Below, one piece after another: positions 29,762 to 32,852 of a DNA stretch of 32,852 bases. The notes beneath the pieces were generated by a model. That model made no database searches. It was given only the letters and a program-made list of their open reading frames with translations, and was not told where the DNA came from. Each line of letters begins with the position of its first letter. Positions within the stretch are counted from its first letter, which is position 1. The DNA is taken from the IMG/VR virus record IMGVR_UViG_3300044638_002232, positions 1 to 32,852 of that record, one strand, 5' to 3'. The translations under genes and the position numbers were made by a program. Source of the DNA: a virus.

Positions 29762-30704
29762 TCATTTCTTTATCGGAGCACCCGATGAGTTTTTAGATTC
29801 TACCGACGTTACTTACCCTGCGCTATTTGCGGAATTAAAGCCGGACGGTAACGTATCTCTAACCGATAGAGTAGCTAACTATAACTTTACGTTCTATTTT
29901 TTCGATTTAATGGATACCGCTAATAAATCGTTAGCAAACGTTTGGGACGTTACGAGCGATATGTCTTCGGTAGCTCAGGACTATCTAGCGCTTCTTAAAG
30001 ACGTAGACTATACTACCTGGGAAGTAGGAGAAGAGTACGCTTTAAATATCGTAGACTATCAATTACAGGATCTAACGTGCGGAGTATCCGTAGACGTAAC
30101 TATAGGCGTACGGTTCGACGCTAACCGTTGTCAAGTACCTAGTACTTATACCTTCGAGGAGTACGCTTCGGATACGTTAACGTTAAAGCAAACCGTAGGA
30201 AGGATAGAAGCCTTAGCTACGGCGCATAAACAAATTAACCACGTATTTATAGGATCTTTCGACGAGTTCTTAGACGGAGAAGACGTAACATACCCGGCTA
30301 TGTTCGGAGAGTTAAATCAGACTAGTCGTATAAGTCTAACGGATCGTTTAGCTACGTATAGCTTTACATTCTATTTCTTCGATCTTCTAGATATAGCGGA
30401 TAGAAGTCTAGCTAACGAGTTTGAAGTTAAAAGCGATATGGCTTCTGTAGCTTTAGATTTCCTAGCAATGCTTAACTACTTCGGCTTTCAACATTCGTGG
30501 GAGATCGGTACCGATTACCCTATGCAGATAAAGGATTATCAATTACAAGACTTAACGGCTGGCGTATCGATTAAGGTAGATATATCTACTCGCTTCGACG
30601 CTAATAAATGTCAAGTACCGGTAGATCTAGGTAACTTCTTACTCTGGGATGACGGGCAGTACTTCCTTATTAATAACACAGATAAACTTATATATGCCGA
30701 ATAA
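29700..30704 (+). CDS. Tail completion-like protein with internal tandem duplication (334 aa)
   Basis: Residues 2-147 and 161-307 are two copies of one domain. Shared landmarks: SHRQINHFFIG / AHKQINHVFIG, DEFLDSTDVTYPALF / DEFLDGEDVTYPAMF, SLTDRVANYNFTFYFFDL / SLTDRLATYSFTFYFFDL, DYQLQDLT in both, and RFDANRCQVP / RFDANKCQVP. A short tail LLWDDGQYFLINN follows. Single-domain relatives are, as I recall, tail terminator-like proteins of Bacteroidota phages, so the fused dimer would build a ring from fewer chains. It overlaps the fibre gene by 11 bases. Confidence 0.7.
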   Translation: MTLKEIISRLEELALSHRQINHFFIGAPDEFLDSTDVTYPALFAELKPDGNVSLTDRVANYNFTFYFFDLMDTANKSLANVWDVTSDMSSVAQDYLALLKDVDYTTWEVGEEYALNIVDYQLQDLTCGVSVDVTIGVRFDANRCQVPSTYTFEEYASDTLTLKQTVGRIEALATAHKQINHVFIGSFDEFLDGEDVTYPAMFGELNQTSRISLTDRLATYSFTFYFFDLLDIADRSLANEFEVKSDMASVALDFLAMLNYFGFQHSWEIGTDYPMQIKDYQLQDLTAGVSIKVDISTRFDANKCQVPVDLGNFLLWDDGQYFLINNTDKLIYAE

Positions 30705-32852
30705 AAAAATTAATCAGTTAGACGTTAAGGTTGCGGTATCGACTGACTTAATGTTAGTCGGAGATCCGGTGACGGGAACCTCTTTTAAATCAACAGTCGC
30801 AACATTACCATTGGTTCCCTATACAGGCGCAACTGCAACCGTTGACTTAGGTGATAACGACTTAGAAGCGGGTTCAGTATTTGTAGAAGGTGCTTCTGGG
30901 ACAGGTGGTGCATTAAGAATAAAACAGTTTGCGAGTTCAGGTGCGAATTTAGATGGTTATTCTACAATAAGCACTTTAAATACAGGAGTATTTTATTTTA
31001 CAGCTGCTGCTACTTCGCCAAATTTTAAAAACTTTGTTTTAAACCCAAGTGGTTTAACTGATAATACTCTTAGGACATATACCTTGCCAGACCTTAGTGG
31101 TACATTGGCATTGTTGAGTGATATTACACCTGGTCTTACATCTGTTGGTCTTTCTATGCCTTCAGCATTTGCGGTTAGTAATTCACCTCTAACGAGCAAT
31201 GGAACAATAGCGGTTACGGGCGCAGGTACATCGGCACAATATATCAGAGGAGATGGTCAATTAGCTAACTTCCCTACAAATGGCGGTGGCGGTTCATCGG
31301 TTAATTATTATTTAAATGGTTCTGTAACTCAAGGAACTTTTGGAGGTGACACTTACTATGAAATGAGTAAGACGCCTGTACTTGGTGCAGGAACAGACTT
31401 TACAAGGACAAACGCACAAGGAAATGGTTATATCGCATCATTTATAACTGATGCAGGAGACCCATCGCTTTTAAGCATACCAGGAGGAAATTGGAACTTA
31501 GAGTTCTATTTCAATGCAAGTAGTAGTGGAAGTACACCTCAATTTTATGGTGAGATTTACAAGGTTGATGCATCTAACAACTTTACCCTTATCGCAAGTG
31601 CTTCGGCGAATCCCGAAACAATTAGTAGTGGAACAATAGTTGACCAATATTTTACATCTATTCCCGTTCCACAAACATCACTACTTTCAACCGATAGGTT
31701 ATCGGTTAGGATTTATGTCATTCCAAGTGGTAGAACAATAACACTACACACCGAGAATAGCAACCTTTGTGAGGTTCTTACAACCTTCTCAACTGGTTTA
31801 AATGCACTCAATGGGTTGACATCTCAAGTGCAATACTTTGCAACGGGTACAAGCGGAACAGACTTTGCAATCAGTTCAGCAACAGACACACATACTTTTA
31901 ATCTACCAATTGCATCAGCAACGAATAGGGGTGCATTGAGTTCTGCTGATTGGAGTACGTTTAATGGCAAGGTAGGCGGTAGCGGTGCAACGGGACAAGT
32001 TGCATATTGGAATGGAACGAGTAGTCAGACGGGGAGTAATAATTTGTTTTGGGATGCTGCAAATAGTAGGTTGGGGATTGGGACTAATTCTCCTGCGAAT
32101 ACCTTGCACTTGTCTGCATATAATACAACAAACTCACAAGTAAGAATAGGGTCTTTAGAATTACAATCATTTTCATTAAATAATGGTTGGTTAGGTTCTA
32201 ATATTTTTTACAATTCAGGTTTTGTTGTAAGAAATACTGGCAGAACGGGAATGTTTTATTTTTTAGATGATGAAGGTCAATTTAGAATGACAACATCATT
32301 AGCTGCTGGCACTGTAATAACTTCAACAGACACTGTCCAATTAAAAATAAATAGTTTAGGCAACTTTGCATTAGGACAAGCAATAAGTAATGATAGGAAT
32401 GTTTTTACTGGTGCAAAATTAGTTTTTTATGGCAGTACAGGAAATTTGTTGATTGGCACTACCACCGATGGCGGTCAGCGTTTGCAGGTGCAGGGTGATG
32501 CGTTTATAAAGGGGAGTGGAGCAACGAGTGCGACAAGTGCTTTGTTGGTGCAGAATAGCGGTGGGACAACAACATTAACTTTAAACAACGCAGGCAACCT
32601 CGGTTTGTCAGTTACACCGAGTGCGTGGACTTCGTATGTTGCAATGGAATTAGGTAGGGCAGGGAATAGCATATTTGGATATAATGGAGCAGAGATTGGT
32701 TTAACAAGCAATGCTTATTATAATTCAGGATGGAAATATGGCGGTACTGGTGCAGCAACTTTGTTTGGAAATTCTGCTGGTTCATTTTCTTGGTTTAATG
32801 CACCATCAGGCACCGCAGGTAACGCTATATCCTTTACCCAAGCAATGACGTT
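30694..32852 (+). CDS. Tail fibre protein, N-terminal part (runs off the right end)
   Basis: ATG at 30694 overlaps the end of the upstream gene by 11 bases, and the frame stays open to the window end. Joined at the terminal repeat (32796 to base 1) it gives a 3030-base gene of 1009 residues. The first 25-30 residues (MPNKKINQLDVKVAVSTDLM and on) are probably the part that docks on the tail and are encoded in the TG/CA-poor style of the virion genes. From about 30770 the DNA switches to ordinary composition, so the shaft and receptor-binding part look exchanged. The shaft shows low-complexity Ser/Thr/Gly/Asn beta repeats such as RLGIGTNSP and GNLLIGTTTDGG, and a typical early segment ending YTLPDLSGTLALL. 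No enzymatic domain is recognisable. Function as adhesin is inferred from repeats, size and position. Confidence 0.8.
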   Translation, partial: MPNKKINQLDVKVAVSTDLMLVGDPVTGTSFKSTVATLPLVPYTGATATVDLGDNDLEAGSVFVEGASGTGGALRIKQFASSGANLDGYSTISTLNTGVFYFTAAATSPNFKNFVLNPSGLTDNTLRTYTLPDLSGTLALLSDITPGLTSVGLSMPSAFAVSNSPLTSNGTIAVTGAGTSAQYIRGDGQLANFPTNGGGGSSVNYYLNGSVTQGTFGGDTYYEMSKTPVLGAGTDFTRTNAQGNGYIASFITDAGDPSLLSIPGGNWNLEFYFNASSSGSTPQFYGEIYKVDASNNFTLIASASANPETISSGTIVDQYFTSIPVPQTSLLSTDRLSVRIYVIPSGRTITLHTENSNLCEVLTTFSTGLNALNGLTSQVQYFATGTSGTDFAISSATDTHTFNLPIASATNRGALSSADWSTFNGKVGGSGATGQVAYWNGTSSQTGSNNLFWDAANSRLGIGTNSPANTLHLSAYNTTNSQVRIGSLELQSFSLNNGWLGSNIFYNSGFVVRNTGRTGMFYFLDDEGQFRMTTSLAAGTVITSTDTVQLKINSLGNFALGQAISNDRNVFTGAKLVFYGSTGNLLIGTTTDGGQRLQVQGDAFIKGSGATSATSALLVQNSGGTTTLTLNNAGNLGLSVTPSAWTSYVAMELGRAGNSIFGYNGAEIGLTSNAYYNSGWKYGGTGAATLFGNSAGSFSWFNAPSGTAGNAISFTQAMT
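32797..32850. repeat. Terminal direct repeat, right copy
   Basis: Exact copy of bases 1-54, inside the tail-fibre gene. It marks where the circular sequence was cut. It could instead be a real terminal redundancy, but its position in the middle of an adhesin gene and its short length favour an assembly overlap. Confidence 0.9.

Noticed and set aside
1-32852. CRISPR array, integrase, insertion sequence or toxin-antitoxin pair
   Set aside because: I saw no spaced direct repeats, no tyrosine or serine recombinase motifs, no transposase and no classical toxin motifs; there is no sign of a lysogeny module.

Overview
The window looks like one complete, circular genome of a tailed bacteriophage (siphovirus-like, about 32.8 kb) that infects a member of the Bacteroidota. 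Bases 1-54 are repeated exactly at 32797-32850, and one long tail-fibre reading frame runs off the right end and resumes in frame at base 1, so the window edges are an arbitrary cut. Evidence for the host: A-rich leaders rather than Shine-Dalgarno sites, two divergent TATATTTG (TAnnTTTG-type) promoter boxes, and many small proteins and virion proteins of types I recognise from Bacteroidota phages.

Layout. (a) 30694 to the end, then 1-927: a 1009-residue tail fibre, then 948-3635: a lysis region with several small membrane proteins, a lipoprotein-plus-transmembrane u-spanin candidate and an M15 peptidase endolysin. (b) 3632-6499, minus strand: a cassette of about fifteen tiny genes, including zinc-ribbon and membrane proteins, of the kind that carries host take-over and counter-defence functions. 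(c) 6526-6610: divergent promoters. (d) 6636-9395, plus strand: small regulator, RecT-like annealing protein, coiled-coil protein, RecE-like PD-(D/E)XK exonuclease and an SSB-like protein, closed by a strong terminator. (e) 9451-11637: a CmoA-like carboxy-SAM synthase homologue, a C5-cytosine DNA methyltransferase and a VRR-NUC-type nuclease. (f) 11663-14240: prim-pol/DUF3987 primase-helicase followed by a candidate replication origin with twelve GTTACA/TGTAAC motifs around an AT-rich core. (g) 14249-15098: sigma-factor-like protein without a visible ATG and two small genes. (h) 15088-30704: terminase, tRNA-like element, tail proteins, tape measure, prohead protease, scaffold candidate, capsid, tail and portal genes, in an unusual order.

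The most exciting candidate is region (e). The first gene matches CmoA, the enzyme that makes carboxy-S-adenosylmethionine (Cx-SAM), along nearly its whole length. Five bases downstream is a DNA cytosine-C5 methyltransferase whose motif X reads LGRAVPP, with Arg338 where almost all such enzymes have Asn (GNxV). Replacing the corresponding Asn with a basic residue is, as I recall, the engineered change that lets the CpG methyltransferase M.MpeI use Cx-SAM and write 5-carboxymethylcytosine. The pair therefore looks like a natural DNA-carboxymethylation system.

A second striking property is a dinucleotide signature. Across most of about 2.8-30.75 kb the TG/CA step is several-fold depleted and TA and CG are abundant, in genes on both strands, with the last base of a codon chosen according to the first base of the next. 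The fibre/lysis module (about 30.77 kb through the origin to 2.8 kb), a small island at about 4.39-4.83 kb and the 5' end of the capsid gene lack it, which reveals mosaic joints and relaxed sites. All functional calls are from reading sequence and memory of families; no searches were run.
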